Assembly (NCBI GenBank): GCA_029287535.1
Contig: JARFQY010000004.1
Location: 1-41,822, forward strand
Direction of reading: 5' to 3'
Length of the DNA stretch: 41,822 nucleotides
Source: Filomicrobium sp.
Lineage (GTDB): Bacteria > Pseudomonadota > Alphaproteobacteria > Rhizobiales > Hyphomicrobiaceae
Shown here: one piece after another, positions 1 through 8,355 of the stretch
How positions within the stretch are numbered: the stretch's first letter is position 1
How the letters are laid out: every line of letters starts with the position of its first letter
Program-made: the position numbers and the translations under genes
The notes under the pieces: model-generated
What the model was told of the DNA's origin: nothing
Seen by the model: only the letters and a program-made list of their open reading frames with translations
The model's database searches: none

Positions 1-1
1 G

Positions 2-121
2 CTTCAACCCTCTTTGAATGCAATTGATGTCGAGATGAGTGATGCGCTTTATGCCGAGATCAGCGCATTGTCGCGGACACCGCCGCCTGCGACGGACCGA
101 CTTGAAGAGCAGTACCATTAG
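2..121 (+). CDS. Aldo/keto reductase, C-terminal fragment (cut by window start)
   Basis: The reading frame is open from base 2 and ends with TAG at 119-121, giving 39 residues that close with a run of the type AEISALSRTPPPATDRLEEQ. From memory this Pro-rich ALSxTPPPATDRLEEQ tail is typical of the C-terminus of aldo/keto reductases, which are NAD(P)H-dependent (alpha/beta)8-barrel enzymes. The barrel and the catalytic Tyr/Lys/His/Asp residues lie outside the window, so substrate and subfamily cannot be judged. No promoter or terminator follows directly. Confidence 0.5.
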   Translation, partial: LQPSLNAIDVEMSDALYAEISALSRTPPPATDRLEEQYH

Positions 122-564
122 TCGGGAATCAATCGGCGCGATGACGCCAGCAGCGATCACTTCTCGACAATGATCGCTGCTAGCGTCTTGTATTCGTCCG
201 GTTTCCAAGTCTGCAAAAAAAGTCGAGCTACCCCTGAAGACGGTCCGACTCCCCGCTAGTATGATGTCCAGAGGAAACAATGCACACACCTCTGACGAGC
301 GTGAGGCATAATGGCTTGATGTGACCAGCTGACAAATTCGGGACAGATCAATCCCGCGTTTGGTAAATGCGCCGGCGCGATTGGTGAGACCGCCGATGCA
401 GGTCACTTCGACGGTCCCGGCATCCTGGCCCTGCTGCTGTTTGCAAGCGCTGGGATGTAGTTGCGATTGGAGACATGGCGGCTGTTGCTGCGATACACAA
501 CCAACTGAAGTCTAATCGGCAGACAAAGGTTGTGGTGCGTGGATGAAAATGTAGGAGGTCCTGT
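122..564. other. Intergenic stretch without a recognisable gene
   Basis: No reading frame here has both a convincing start and a protein-like sequence. The segment near 350-460 gives short open stretches in more than one frame that could be an old gene remnant, but no family is recognised. The last 20 bases hold the Shine-Dalgarno sequence AGGAGG that serves the gene starting at 565. Confidence 0.5.
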
Positions 565-1125
565 GTGCCGGTTTTGCGCCTGTTGGTGATGGCTAGCCTG
601 TTTTGGATGAGTCCAAATGTGTCTCACTCTGCTGACGAGACAGAGCTTTGGTCGGCGCTACGCAGCGGTTCTGCCTTTGCAATCATCCGCCACGCTCTTG
701 CTCCAGGTACGGGTGATCCCAGCCACTTCCAACTAGGCGACTGCACGACCCAGCGGAATCTCTCTCAGAGCGGGCGACAGCAAGCCGCGGAAATCGGTGA
801 TCGTTTTCGGCGTTCGGGTTTACGCGCGGCGCATGTGTTTTCAAGTGAATGGTGCCGCTGTCGTGAGACTGCTGAAATGATGAGACTTGGACCTGTTCGC
901 GCACTGCCTGCACTCAATTCATTTTACGAAGCCTACGAGCGCAAAGAGAAGCAAACGCGCGCATTACGCGCTTGGCTGGAAAAGGAACGCCCAGATGGCG
1001 TCCTTGTTCTTGTGACGCATCAAGTCAATATCTCTGCACTCACAGGTGAGTACACCAGTTCCGGAGAAATGGTTGTTGCTCGTCAAATGACGGATGGCTC
1101 GATCGTTGTCTTGGGGAAGCTGTGA
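565..1125 (+). CDS. Exported histidine phosphatase family protein
   Basis: This 186-residue protein of the histidine phosphatase (phosphoglycerate mutase-like) superfamily starts with a hydrophobic signal peptide (residues about 1-22, cut near SHSA), so it should act in the periplasm. The phosphoacceptor motif is IIRHALAPG with Arg42-His43, a second Arg lies in CRCRETAE (about 98-100), and the C-terminal catalytic His is His152 in LVTHQVN. The canonical RHG is RHA here, which is usual in the exported subgroup. The start is GTG, seven to eight bases after AGGAGG. The family removes phosphate from small molecules or proteins through a phosphohistidine intermediate; the substrate is unknown. It stands alone, with no operon partner. 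Confidence 0.85.
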   Translation: MPVLRLLVMASLFWMSPNVSHSADETELWSALRSGSAFAIIRHALAPGTGDPSHFQLGDCTTQRNLSQSGRQQAAEIGDRFRRSGLRAAHVFSSEWCRCRETAEMMRLGPVRALPALNSFYEAYERKEKQTRALRAWLEKERPDGVLVLVTHQVNISALTGEYTSSGEMVVARQMTDGSIVVLGKL

Positions 1126-1996
1126 GGGCAGTCCGATGGCACCCTCAAGCATTCTGGCTCTGCTTCGAACGGGGACAGCGAACGACGCTATCAATCTAAA
1201 GACGCCGAGAGAAGTCGCGAGGCCATCGGCGCTGTCTTGTTACGAGGGGATTACTTCGCCAACAAAAGGCTCCAGATGTGCTCTGCCCATGATTGCAAGG
1301 CATCCCGTACCAGTTCGACCATACCCGCGAAATTGTAATGGCGCCGCGTCAGAATTCGTCGTCGTGGTGAGGGGCATTGACCATCAAGGTTCGACCGCGG
1401 CAGACGGTCACTTCTCGAAAGAGGGTGCGGTCATGACATGCAAACAACTGACTGATCTTTCCTAAGTCTGTGTGCATCTGACCTAAACCGGCGCGAGGTA
1501 CTCATCCTCCTGGCGCCGGCTTTTTTTCCTGTGCTGCGCGGCTTTACTGCGGTGAGCTAGCGCGCGGCACCGGGCACCTCAGCCTTCGAGTCGATCGATG
1601 TCATTGATCAATGTCGCACCTGCGCCACGTGCCGCTGAGAACTGTCGGGATTTCGTAGAGCCAGCTGCATTGAAGTTGGAGCGATTTGGTTGGAACCCGG
1701 CACTTGTGGGGGCTACCCGCGTTAAACTCCAACGAGTTCATTCGTTGGCGGCCTCAACAGCCGATGCACGATCTAAAAGAAATACCGACCGCGTGGCCCC
1801 GGGGTGGGCCTATCCAGCTAGGTGAAGAACACGCGCGAGAAGCTACCCGTCCGTATTCGAGACGGTACGGTAAGACATTCCATAATTTAGGCAGTGTGCG
1901 CAATTCTTGAACTTGACCGTTAGGCGAGAGCATGTTGCGTTGCAGCATCGGGGTTATGCGGCCTGCTGAAACAGCCAAAGAGTAAGGAAATATTGG
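1126..1996. other. Gene-poor stretch with a short anti-sigma-like ORF remnant
   Basis: No full gene is supported in these 871 bases. At 1433-1465 a ten-codon ORF (MTCKQLTDLS) follows a GAGGGTG ribosome-binding site and ends 22 bases before the terminator at 1488. Its sequence resembles the extreme N-terminus of zinc-binding anti-sigma factors (MTCxELTDFL...), so it may be a truncated remnant, or a short leader ORF. A small hairpin, CCAACGA/TCGTTGG, lies at 1729-1748. The last bases before 1997 carry a weak ribosome-binding site (AAGGAAA) for the PHA depolymerase. The longer open frames here look like chance. Confidence 0.4.
1488..1527 (+). terminator. Rho-independent terminator
   Basis: The perfect arms CCGGCGC (1488-1494) and GCGCCGG (1513-1519) are followed by C and seven T residues (1521-1527). 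This is a textbook intrinsic terminator reading rightward. The nearest complete gene upstream ends 360 bases earlier, so it ends either a long 3' region of the histidine phosphatase transcript or an unannotated short transcript. Confidence 0.8.
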
Positions 1997-3346
1997 ATGC
2001 AGTACTTGGCATACGAAATGGCGCATACGATGCTTCAGCCAATGCGCCTAGCAACCAAGGTTCTCAAACAGCAAGCTGATATTTCTAAGAGTTTGTGCCG
2101 TTCTCCAAGTTGGGCACACCATGTTTCAGCAATGTGCGAGGTATTCGAGGGCCTGACACGTCGTTACGGGAAGCCCGAGTGGGGCATCACACAGACCACA
2201 CTTCATGGTCTAGAGGTTCCGGTGACAGAGGAAATTGTTTGGCGCAAACCATTCTGCAATCTGGTCCATTTCGATCGTAGTGAAGAGGTCGTCGGAAAAC
2301 GCTACGACCCGAAGCTTCTTATAATTGCTCCCCTTTCCGGTCACTACGCAACTCTGTTGCGTGGGACTGTTCGAGAGATGATTAAGGAGCACAATGTTTA
2401 TGTGACCGATTGGGTGGATGCGCGCGACGTTCCACTCGTCGAAGGCGGTTTCGATCTCGATGACTTTATCGACTACCTTATCGAAATGCTGGAGTACTTG
2501 GGGCCAAATACCCACGTCATGGCCGTATGCCAGCCTAGCGTGCCTGCGCTTGCGGCAACGGCTCTTTTGGCAGAGTCAAATAGTGAGTTTCAGCCTACTT
2601 CACTGACATTGATGGGGGGGCCAATTGATACCACACGCAACCCAACGGCGGTGAATGAACTCGCCGCACGCCGCTCGATAGATTGGTTTCGTAACAAGGT
2701 GGTTGCTTCTGTCCCCTTTCCAAATATAGGGGCTATGCGGCCTGTCTATCCGGGCTTTCTTCAGTTGACCGGTTTTATGACAATGAATCTGGAGCGCCAT
2801 ACGCAGGCCCATTCAAAGCTCTTCGATAACCTGGTCAAAGGCGACTGCGACTCCGTGCGGGCGCATAAGGAGTTCTATGAGGAATACCTCGCGGTCATGG
2901 ACCTACCGGCAGAGTTCTATTTGCAATGTATCGAAACAGTGTTTCAAAATCACGCTTTGCCTCTCGGCAAGATGCGGCATCGAGGCCAATTGATTGATTG
3001 TCGTGCCATCGAGAAGACCGCGATTATCACTGTAGAAGGAGAGCGCGACGATATTTGCGGCCTTGGCCAAACCGAGGCGGCTCATGACCTATGCACAAAT
3101 GTCCCTGTTGATGAACATTACCACTATGTGCAACCCGGTGTAGGCCACTACGGTGTATTCAACGGGACTCGTTTCCGCGCAGAGATTGCTCCTAGAATTC
3201 GGCAAATGATCCGTGCAATCCAGTTCAAACGTCGAACAGATGATTCGGTGAGGTTTGCACAGCCATACCGTTCATTGCGGTCGGAGCGCGACACGCAATA
3301 CGATTGGCGGACGGGGCAACCAAAGGACGACAAAACACTGCATTAG
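1997..3346 (+). CDS. phaZ: Intracellular polyhydroxyalkanoate depolymerase
   Basis: This 449-residue alpha/beta-hydrolase hydrolyses stored poly(3-hydroxybutyrate) granules inside the cell. The cysteine nucleophile type of the intracellular depolymerase family is visible: AVCQPSVPALA with Cys178, in place of the serine of extracellular depolymerases. The acid lies in the GERDDICGLGQT segment and the His in the QPGVGHYGVFNGTRFR segment, both typical of the C-terminal family domain. The N-terminal AHTMLQPMRLATK stretch also fits the family. Length is slightly above the usual 405-430 residues because of a basic C-terminal tail. A weak AAGGAAA lies 11 bases before the ATG. No phasin or PHA synthase gene is adjacent. 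Confidence 0.93.
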   Translation: MQYLAYEMAHTMLQPMRLATKVLKQQADISKSLCRSPSWAHHVSAMCEVFEGLTRRYGKPEWGITQTTLHGLEVPVTEEIVWRKPFCNLVHFDRSEEVVGKRYDPKLLIIAPLSGHYATLLRGTVREMIKEHNVYVTDWVDARDVPLVEGGFDLDDFIDYLIEMLEYLGPNTHVMAVCQPSVPALAATALLAESNSEFQPTSLTLMGGPIDTTRNPTAVNELAARRSIDWFRNKVVASVPFPNIGAMRPVYPGFLQLTGFMTMNLERHTQAHSKLFDNLVKGDCDSVRAHKEFYEEYLAVMDLPAEFYLQCIETVFQNHALPLGKMRHRGQLIDCRAIEKTAIITVEGERDDICGLGQTEAAHDLCTNVPVDEHYHYVQPGVGHYGVFNGTRFRAEIAPRIRQMIRAIQFKRRTDDSVRFAQPYRSLRSERDTQYDWRTGQPKDDKTLH

Positions 3347-3731
3347 ACATGCTGTCCTAGCACCTTGCCTACCAGCGAGGTGCAACCACATGAAGCTAAG
3401 GTCACTCTGTTGCGAATGTCCGATTTGTAGAGTGGAACTCGATCCGCAGAGCCCATCAAGACCACGGCTCGCGAGCCGATCAAAAAGGCCGGATAGATAT
3501 TAGCGACTTCCGATCTCCCTGCACGATACTCACTTGCGTCCCGCAGCAGATCCATAGATTTGATCAATAAGCGGGCTCTCGTCAATTTCGTAATGGGACA
3601 GCGCTTATTCCTTGCAGTTCACTCTTCAATTTCTGAATGATGCGTACAATCGCCTTGCACTATCCGCGCGTAACATTGGTCGAAAAGAAGTTTCAGAAGC
3701 CTCAGATGTCTGCTGGCGGAGTTAACGAGAG
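3347..3731. other. Intergenic stretch
   Basis: Between the PHA depolymerase and the next membrane-protein gene nothing convincing is seen. A leftward TTG-initiated frame of 80 codons (3343-3585) overlaps the depolymerase stop, but it has no ribosome-binding site and no recognisable fold. I therefore do not call it a gene. Confidence 0.4.
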
Positions 3732-4184
3732 ATGATGAGAGTCAGTCTTATGGTCTCAGCCGTACTTTGGATCGTCTGGGGTCTGGTTCACGCATTTGCC
3801 GGTGTGATGATTGTCTCCGGCAATACAGTATCGGGTTTCCAGGCGATAGCCGACGCTGTTCCGCCTGCGCAGTTGGAGGCCGCTTATCATTCGGCTGTCG
3901 GCGCGGTGCTAAACCAACACGGTTGGAACCTGCTGTGGTTCGGGGTTGTCACAATCGTCGGCGGGATATTCATTTGGCGTGGGAACATGACAGCGATCTG
4001 GGTGACCGCGATGGTCGGCGGACTGGCCGATCTAGGGTACTTCATTTTCATTGATCTTGGCGGTCACGCCAAGTTCTTCCCAGGCACGCTAATGACTCTC
4101 ATCTCTGCAACGGCAATCGTCCTGAGTATGTGGGTGTGGGTCTGCCATCTGCGGGCTCAACCATCTGCTTTACGTCAGATTTAG
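3732..4184 (+). CDS. Small integral membrane protein, unknown function
   Basis: This 150-residue protein has four predicted hydrophobic segments, at about residues 5-28, 66-84, 88-107 and 115-137, separated by short polar loops. One loop holds VGAVLNQHGWNLLWFG. The fold resembles small four-helix membrane proteins of unknown function; I do not recognise a named family with certainty. Two adjacent ATG codons (3732, 3735) could start it, with GGAG about ten bases upstream. It lies 23 bases before the PhlG-like gene in the same direction, so the two may be co-transcribed. Confidence 0.7.
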   Translation: MMRVSLMVSAVLWIVWGLVHAFAGVMIVSGNTVSGFQAIADAVPPAQLEAAYHSAVGAVLNQHGWNLLWFGVVTIVGGIFIWRGNMTAIWVTAMVGGLADLGYFIFIDLGGHAKFFPGTLMTLISATAIVLSMWVWVCHLRAQPSALRQI

Positions 4185-4207
4185 AACATGGCGCTGAGGC
4201 CAGGTAG

Positions 4208-5059
4208 ATGCCTGATTTACAAATGCCGCCAGCACGAGATTTTGGCTGGGAGCTAAGACCAAATTCTTCGTCGCATTTTGCCATCCGGGAACGCTCGAAT
4301 GGCCAATTTTGCGTTGTGCTAAACCACGCTCTCTTGCGCGGATGTAGCGCGACCATGATACATTGGTGGTTCCTGCATTTCCCCAACCTATTAGTGAAGC
4401 TCGTAGATATTCCGCCATATGAGAGCCAACGGGTGCCAGCTTACTACCTCTGGCACCCCGTCGATCACTACAGCGCAACGCTATCAGGTCGTTTAGGACC
4501 AAATGACACCGCCCGGCCGGGAGCCTCGATAAAGATCCGCGAGGCCATGCAGTATGAAATGTACGGTTGGAAGTATCCTGTCGATACATCGCTAAAGATC
4601 TTCTACGTCGGCGCGGACGGTTGGGCCATGGGCAAGTCACTACCATTTCTTGGCCCGGTTATGATGCTTCGAATCCATTTTAGAGATGTCGCCCAAGATG
4701 GCCGCCACATTGGGGCGCATTACCACTACGAAGTCGTGATCGGTGTCGGTGGGGACAATTTCCTGGCCCGCCAGATTAACAAGGGCTTGTCAGCAAAATT
4801 CGGACCCGAGTTTTTCGAAGCCTGGCATCGGCACAACGTGATCGAAGTGGGCGTGTTCGAAAATTTTCTACCGGCGCTGTACGCTCAGCGGAACAACTCG
4901 GGTGCACTTGAATACCGGCGCGAGATGGATTGCAAGCCGATGCCATCGGGCGAACAGAACGGGCATGACCGCACGTTGTTTCAGAAGCGCCTTGACGGAT
5001 ACGAAAGCACCGAAAACCCATTCCACTTCCAGCAATACGATCAGCCGTCATTCCTTTGA
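4208..5059 (+). CDS. DAPG hydrolase (PhlG) family protein
   Basis: This 283-residue cytosolic protein fits the 2,4-diacetylphloroglucinol hydrolase / phloretin hydrolase family, whose zinc enzymes cleave a C-C bond between an aromatic ring and an acyl group. Family-like blocks appear in order: a CSATMIHWWF block around 47-55, YLWHPVDHYS around 80-89, a HIGAHYHYEV block (about 165-175) with several His and a Glu, and WHRHNVIEVGVFENFLPALY (about 204-223), the usual Glu-containing C-terminal signature. These His and Glu residues are the likely zinc ligands, but exact assignment needs an alignment. No phl biosynthesis genes are nearby, so the substrate is probably another acylated phenol or 1,3-diketone. 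A TetR gene follows convergently. Confidence 0.7.
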   Translation: MPDLQMPPARDFGWELRPNSSSHFAIRERSNGQFCVVLNHALLRGCSATMIHWWFLHFPNLLVKLVDIPPYESQRVPAYYLWHPVDHYSATLSGRLGPNDTARPGASIKIREAMQYEMYGWKYPVDTSLKIFYVGADGWAMGKSLPFLGPVMMLRIHFRDVAQDGRHIGAHYHYEVVIGVGGDNFLARQINKGLSAKFGPEFFEAWHRHNVIEVGVFENFLPALYAQRNNSGALEYRREMDCKPMPSGEQNGHDRTLFQKRLDGYESTENPFHFQQYDQPSFL

Positions 5060-5246
5060 GCTGATGCCCGGCCAACAGCTCTACCAGGGCACTTTCACGT
5101 TGCATCCGTAGAGTTCGACACTGATGGTAGACAACACTGGTTTTTGACTTCAGCGATTGGGCTAATCAGAGCTGAAAGTCCGCCAATTGGACATTGCGGA
5201 CGTTTGCTATGTGCGCAGAGGTCGCCGTTCGGATGTCTGCTTTCGA

Positions 5247-5909
5247 TCATTCTGCAGGCTGGGTTTTTAAGCCTTCGACCATCTTTCGTGCAGCAGACTT
5301 GGCGTGCCGAGCAACTTTCGGATCGCCGGTGACCATTGCAGCGACAATAGCGCCATCAATAAGGAGCCCCAACTCATGGGCGGTTTTCGCGGGCTTCGCC
5401 GCCCCCGCCTCTCTGGCCATTGCAGTCAATCGCTCCAGCACGATTGCCTTGTGCGACAACGCAATCTTTCGATAGCGCGCATCCCGTTTGTCAAACTCTC
5501 CAACGGCATTGATGAATGGGCAGCCAAAGAAGCGTTCCTGGGCGAACCACTTTTCCAGGATGGAGAATATCGCAACGAGCTTGTCGGCCGGCTGTCCACG
5601 TAGTTTGTCGAGTTCGAGGAAGAACCACTCGCGCCAAGCAAGTCCCTCTGCTTTGAGGACGGCCTCGACCAATCCCTCCTTTGAGCCGAACGTGTTGTAA
5701 AGGGTGGCCTTCGCTGTGCCGGCGGCATCGACGATCGCGTCAATCCCCGTGGCACTGATTCCGTATCGGCAGAACAGGTCGGTTGCAGCAAACAGAATGC
5801 GGTCGCGCGCGTTATCATTTGCCGTCTTACGTTTGGCAGGCGCACGTGATTTAGAGACATTTTCGATCGTAGCATTCATAGGGAGCCATTTCCTGCGCCG
5901 CCGCACCAT
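5247..5909 (-). CDS. TetR family transcriptional regulator
   Basis: This 220-residue regulator has the TetR N-terminal DNA-binding domain at about residues 35-85: DRILFAATDLFCRYGISATGIDAIVDAAGTAKATLYNTFGSKEGL. An all-helical ligand-binding domain follows with the FFGCPFINAVGEF motif common in the YjdC/AcrR-like branch. The ATG at 5909 has GGAG nine bases upstream; an ATG at 5879 is an alternative start. It is divergent from the ABC/OsmC/rhodanese cluster beginning at 6225 and is the obvious candidate local repressor. An inverted repeat suited to TetR binding lies at 5976-5999 between them. It is convergent with the PhlG-like gene. Confidence 0.9.
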   Translation of the reverse strand: MVRRRRKWLPMNATIENVSKSRAPAKRKTANDNARDRILFAATDLFCRYGISATGIDAIVDAAGTAKATLYNTFGSKEGLVEAVLKAEGLAWREWFFLELDKLRGQPADKLVAIFSILEKWFAQERFFGCPFINAVGEFDKRDARYRKIALSHKAIVLERLTAMAREAGAAKPAKTAHELGLLIDGAIVAAMVTGDPKVARHAKSAARKMVEGLKTQPAE

Positions 5910-5975
5910 TGCGGCCAGCTCCGTTTAGTCCATAAAACCGAAGAGCTCAAAGTTTGCAATTGGGTCGAGTGATTT

Positions 5976-5999
5976 TTGTGGCCTTTGGTAATGCCACAA
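5976..5999. promoter_or_regulatory. Inverted repeat, candidate TetR operator
   Basis: Perfect seven-base arms TTGTGGC and GCCACAA are separated by ten bases. The element lies 67 bases upstream of the divergent tetR gene and about 105 bases upstream of the sigma-54-like element of the facing cluster. Position and symmetry suggest an operator; the assignment to this TetR protein is inference. Confidence 0.4.
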
Positions 6000-6087
6000 G
6001 AGGCAACAAAGTGAGGATTAGATGGGCAGGCCGCTCCAACGCGCGCAAACTAGATGCGGATGATAGGGCAACAGAAACAATCACTTA

Positions 6088-6099
6088 GTTAATGTTAAC
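6088..6099. promoter_or_regulatory. Palindrome GTTAA-TG-TTAAC beside the promoter
   Basis: A perfect twelve-base palindrome sits four bases upstream of the TGGCACG -24 box. A protein bound here would touch RNA polymerase, so it could be an operator or an architectural site. AT-rich palindromes of this size can also arise by chance. Confidence 0.3.
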
Positions 6100-6103
6100 G
6101 AGT

Positions 6104-6118
6104 TGGCACGCTTCCTGC
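6104..6118 (+). promoter_or_regulatory. Sigma-54 (RpoN) type -24/-12 promoter element
   Basis: TGGCACG-CTTC-CTGC matches the RpoN consensus TGGCACG-N4-TTGC at ten of eleven defined positions. It keeps the invariant GG (6105-6106) and GC (6117-6118) with the required ten-base spacing. Transcription would start near 6130, about 95 bases before the preferred start of the ABC ATPase gene. Sigma-54 promoters need an AAA+ activator; none is encoded in the window. Sulfur-source genes in pseudomonads are known to be driven this way through SfnR. Confidence 0.6.
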
Positions 6119-6224
6119 GATGCTCCTTAGGTAGACAGAACGGTCTTTCTGCCTGCCCCGCTAGTGCGGATTGCCCGAGTTCGTGCGCAACCCTGCTGGG
6201 TGGCTCTTGTTGAGGAGTGCAGAT

Positions 6225-7052
6225 TTGTCTCGATACGCTGGTGCTCACATCAGTATCAAGGACGTCTCGCATCGCTACCGCAGCACCATGGAACCTGCGA
6301 TTGCCGACCTGTCGTTGGAGATTGAGCCCAGTGAAGCGGTTGCGCTTATCGGGCGTTCCGGCTGCGGGAAATCGACACTCCTCCATATTATTGCAGGCTT
6401 GCTGAAACCAACTTCCGGGCACGTGGTCTGTGATGGCCGCGAGGTCAATGGACCGTCCGCAAGCCGAGTTATGATGTTCCAGCAGCCTTCTTTGTTTCCA
6501 TGGCTTGACGTCAGCCAGAACATCGCACTTGGGCTCCGTTTCAACCGGCGGATGAATGAAGCTTCTCGGCGCGTCGGTGAGCTCTTGGAACTCGTAGAGA
6601 TGTCGAGCTTTCGCCAGCGCAATGTTCAAGACTTGTCGGGTGGGCAGCAGCAGCGCGTAGCCCTGGCCCGCTCCCTCGCCCTTGAACCGGATGTGCTTTT
6701 GCTTGACGAGCCGTTTTCGTCGCTTGACGCCTTCACGCGGGCCAGCCTCCAACGCGATGTTCGACGCATAGCGCGCGACCGGGGCATCACTCTCGTCCTG
6801 GTGACACACGATGTCAACGAAGCCGCCTTGATGGCTGATCGCGCCATGATCATGCGATCCGAACCCGGACGCATCGTTTCTGCGCTTCAGCTCAATGATG
6901 TCACAGCAAACAGCAATCCAGACGACCACTTCAAAGTAGCGCGCGAAGCGCTGATAGAGGCTTACGAAAACGCCGTGGGATTGAGCATGGGGCACGCGTC
7001 CCACTCCGGCGAATCTCCCACTCGTCAACCTGACAAAGCACTCGCTAGTTGA
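6225..7052 (+). CDS. ABC transporter ATPase, SsuB/TauB/NrtD type
   Basis: This cytoplasmic ATPase powers an importer of the nitrate/sulfonate/taurine class. Visible motifs are Walker A GRSGCGKST (43-51), a Q-loop in MMFQQPSLFPWLDV, signature LSGGQQQRVALARSLA, Walker B VLLLDEP and switch His VTHDVNEA. The best start is TTG at 6225, with GAGGAG seven bases upstream, giving 275 residues; an upstream TTG at 6171 has no ribosome-binding site. The C-terminal tail after about residue 230 is typical of SsuB/TauB. It leads a cluster with the binding protein (34 bases downstream) and permease. The transported solute is probably an organosulfur compound, judged from the downstream genes. Confidence 0.92.
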   Translation: MSRYAGAHISIKDVSHRYRSTMEPAIADLSLEIEPSEAVALIGRSGCGKSTLLHIIAGLLKPTSGHVVCDGREVNGPSASRVMMFQQPSLFPWLDVSQNIALGLRFNRRMNEASRRVGELLELVEMSSFRQRNVQDLSGGQQQRVALARSLALEPDVLLLDEPFSSLDAFTRASLQRDVRRIARDRGITLVLVTHDVNEAALMADRAMIMRSEPGRIVSALQLNDVTANSNPDDHFKVAREALIEAYENAVGLSMGHASHSGESPTRQPDKALAS

Positions 7053-7086
7053 ACTAGCGAAATTCCAACTTGTGGAGGCGTACTGG

Positions 7087-8355
7087 ATGACAGAATGCAA
7101 AAAGCGTGAAGGTCTGACCAAGCCCAACGAGCTCGATCCAGATGATGAGTATTTTCCATCCGATTTTTCGCGGCGTCAGACTTTGGACATGCTGGCCGCG
7201 GGTGGGCTGGCCACGGCGTTCTCATCGCTTCTACCCGCGCTGAGCAACGTCGCGAATGCCGCACCGGATGATGATGTGGTGCGCATTGGGTACCTGCCCA
7301 TCACAGATGCCACGGCCTTGCTGGTTGCACACGGCATGGGCTATTTCGAAGATGAGGGACTGAAGGCTGAGCGCCCCACTCTCATTCGCGGGTGGTCTCC
7401 ATTGGTTGAAGGCTTTGCGGCTGGAAAGTTCAACCTCGTCCACTTCCTCAAGCCCATCCCGCTATGGATGCGCTACAACAATAACTTCCCCGTCAAGATT
7501 ATGTGCTGGGCACACACCAACGGCTCAGGACTTGTCGTCGGAAAGCACACCGGCGTCACATCGTTTGACCAGTTGGGCGGCAAACAGATCGCCGTACCGT
7601 ACTGGTACTCGATGCACAATATCGTGCTCCAGATTGCCCTGCGTGGCTCGAAGTTGAAACCTGTGATCAAGTCGCAGAGTGCGCCCTTGGCCGCCGACGA
7701 GGTCAACCTGCAGGTCATGCCCCCGCCCGAGATGCCACCGTCGCTGGCAGCTAAGAAAATCGATGCTTTTATCGTCGCCGAACCATTCAACGCAATGGGT
7801 GAACTAAAGGCTGGCGCGAAGATGCTGCGGTTCACTGGCGATATCTGGAAGAACCACCCTTGTTGTGTTGTGTGCATGCACGAGCAGGTCACCACACGGA
7901 AGAAAGAGTGGACCCAGAAAGTCGTGAACGCCGTGGTCCGTGCGCAGGTCTATGCCTCACAGAATAAAAAGGAGGTTGCCCGGATGCTCTCGCGCGATGG
8001 CGAGAGGTACCTACCAATGCCGGCCAAGATCGTCGAGCGTGCGATGACCCTGTACGACGAGGAAACCTATAAAGACCCGAAGGCAATCAAGAATGCGGTC
8101 TGGGGCAACGGCCGGGTGGATTTCCAGCCTTGGCCTTATCCGTCCGCGACCAAACTCATCGTAAGGGCCATGTCGGAAACTCTGGTCGGGGGGGACGCAA
8201 CGTTTCTCAAGAAGCTGGATCCGGACTTTGTGGCTCAGGACCTCGTGGACTACGAGTTCGTGAAAAAGGCACTGGAGGCCTACCCCGAATGGAAGAACGA
8301 CCCAAGCGTTAATGCCGCTGATCCATTCAACCGCGAAGAGATCGTATCGCTTTGA
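7087..8355 (+). CDS. ABC transporter substrate-binding protein, NrtA/TauA/SsuA family, Tat-exported
   Basis: This is the periplasmic solute receptor of the importer, 422 residues. The N-terminus has a twin-arginine signal (SRRQTLDMLAAGGLATAF, residues about 28-45) after an unusually long acidic leader, so it is probably exported folded by Tat. The mature part begins near VRIGYLPITDATALLVAHGMGYF, the standard opening of the NMT1/SsuA-like fold, and has the IDAFIVAEPFNAMGE segment of the hinge region. GGAGG eight bases before ATG 7087 fixes the start. It overlaps the permease start by four bases (TTGA), which indicates translational coupling. At about 420 residues it is longer than TauA/SsuA (about 320) and closer to NrtA/CmpA. 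Confidence 0.92.
   Translation: MTECKKREGLTKPNELDPDDEYFPSDFSRRQTLDMLAAGGLATAFSSLLPALSNVANAAPDDDVVRIGYLPITDATALLVAHGMGYFEDEGLKAERPTLIRGWSPLVEGFAAGKFNLVHFLKPIPLWMRYNNNFPVKIMCWAHTNGSGLVVGKHTGVTSFDQLGGKQIAVPYWYSMHNIVLQIALRGSKLKPVIKSQSAPLAADEVNLQVMPPPEMPPSLAAKKIDAFIVAEPFNAMGELKAGAKMLRFTGDIWKNHPCCVVCMHEQVTTRKKEWTQKVVNAVVRAQVYASQNKKEVARMLSRDGERYLPMPAKIVERAMTLYDEETYKDPKAIKNAVWGNGRVDFQPWPYPSATKLIVRAMSETLVGGDATFLKKLDPDFVAQDLVDYEFVKKALEAYPEWKNDPSVNAADPFNREEIVSL

Noticed and set aside
1094-1465. 123-codon rightward frame overlapping the end of the histidine phosphatase gene
   Set aside because: No ribosome-binding site at its start and low-complexity, family-less sequence. Only its last ten codons look interesting.
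3343-3585. 80-codon leftward TTG-initiated frame
   Set aside because: No ribosome-binding site, no recognisable fold, and overlap with the PHA depolymerase stop.
6081-7127. 348-codon leftward frame opposite the ABC ATPase gene
   Set aside because: Shadow of the ATPase gene, which has all ABC motifs on the other strand.
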